Shown here one piece after another: positions 45,231-45,855 of a DNA stretch of 45,855 nt. The stretch comes from Chara braunii. Its lineage: Eukaryota; Streptophyta; Charophyceae; Charales; Characeae. The stretch spans positions 1,866,833 through 1,912,687 of the forward strand of contig BFEA01000232.1 of NCBI GenBank assembly GCA_003427395.1. Reading direction: 5' to 3'. Numbering within the stretch: position 1 is the stretch's first letter; each line of letters starts with the position of its first letter. The notes beneath the pieces are model-generated. The model worked only from the letters and a program-made list of their open reading frames with translations, did not search any database and was not told where the DNA came from. The position numbers and the translations under genes were made by a program.

Positions 45231-45855
45231 GTCGTTGCGACTACAGTCTGGGTGTAGGGATCAAACCGAGCGTTGTGGTGCTTGGGTCAACGCACAGTCT
45301 AGCGTCAGGAGTGAGAGCGCCGAAAGATGGGAAAGCGTAAGGGAACACGAAGGCAGCAAAGGAAAAGCAAAGAGAAGGATGAATCGGGACGGGATTTGTG
45401 CAGGATGCATGCGGGGCAGGGAGAATGCAGTGATGGGGGGTGACGAAGACGATGAGCACAAACGGGGAAGAAGGATCTTCTCACCCGTTTCTCAATGAAA
45501 ATGGGCGAACAGAGGGTCGTTTTCAATGTTCTAGAATAGGGTGAATCCAATATGAAGTTAGTTCTGGAAGAAGATTAGCAGGAAGAGAGAAATGGTAGGA
45601 AAAAAACATGCGGGGAGATGGTGAGGAACAATGAAGAAGTGAGGGTGAGATTGTTGATCTCGCCCGTTTCTTGATGAAAAGGGGCGAGGGAGGACTCGAC
45701 TCAGGGGTTTTCGAGAGAAGGTTAACAACAGTCGTATTTTTCATCACCACTTCAAGACAGCTTTCACCACTTCAGGATACAGTCTGCCTAAACAGGTGTT
45801 TTTTATGGTCTTCGGACCTTTCACCACTTCAGGATCATTCATGTCTGAAAATCCT
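45231..45855. repeat. Short duplicated hairpin segments, no gene
   Basis: 45,478-45,515 and 45,657-45,692 are related (CACCCGTTTCTCAATGAAAA and CGCCCGTTTCTTGATGAAAA, each followed by a complementary GGG-C run), about 180 bp apart, and each can form a small hairpin. The final 110 bases carry the CCACTTCAGG motif seen in the 31.8-32.4-kb hairpins. No coding region supported. Confidence 0.5.

Overview
The window looks like eukaryotic nuclear DNA from the green lineage (plant or alga). The evidence is plant-type TTTAGGG telomere motifs, a plant-like mitochondrial nad5 fragment, eukaryotic 25S rRNA fragments, Ty3/gypsy and hAT transposon remains, and many AAT and CA microsatellites. A charophyte such as Chara is my guess from the general style of the sequence; I could not verify it. 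I see no intact host gene. Nearly everything is mobile-element debris, segmental duplication or repeat DNA.

Layout. 1-460 is a degenerate TCAA simple repeat. About 530-3,742 is a frameshifted hAT transposase pseudogene (+ strand: BED-like zinc finger, DUF659-type core, C-terminal dimerisation region, acidic tail). 5,319-6,393 holds twelve nested hairpins whose stem bases co-vary between units. 9,805-12,900 and 24,416-28,510 are two copies of one long direct repeat. Between them, on the minus strand, lies a decayed Ty3/gypsy element (gag, protease, RT, RNase H, integrase) followed by a second gag-like CCHC ORF that starts 19 nt after the integrase stop. The direct repeats could be its LTRs, but that is not proven. 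Copy 2 carries three later insertions visible against copy 1: a 735-bp hAT-type MITE, a 258-bp mitochondrial nad5 fragment, and a ~375-bp A-rich insert.

28,511-29,450 is GC-rich broken coding sequence with an Arg/Gly-rich tail. 29,983-42,055 is a ~6-kb segment present twice in tandem. At the junction sit exactly three TTTAGGG units. Each copy has acquired its own small MITE. About 42,000-44,290 is a ~295-bp tandem repeat with G-runs. 44,736-45,230 holds two 25S rRNA fragments from different parts of the molecule, joined in opposite orientation.

The strongest unusual signals are: (1) the covarying hairpin array at 5.3-6.4 kb; (2) four hAT-like MITEs that share an AT-rich core but have different palindromic subterminal motifs, three of them with clean 8-bp target duplications; (3) the nad5 insertion resolved by an internal empty site; (4) the telomere-motif junction of the 6-kb duplication; and (5) the opposed 25S fragments.
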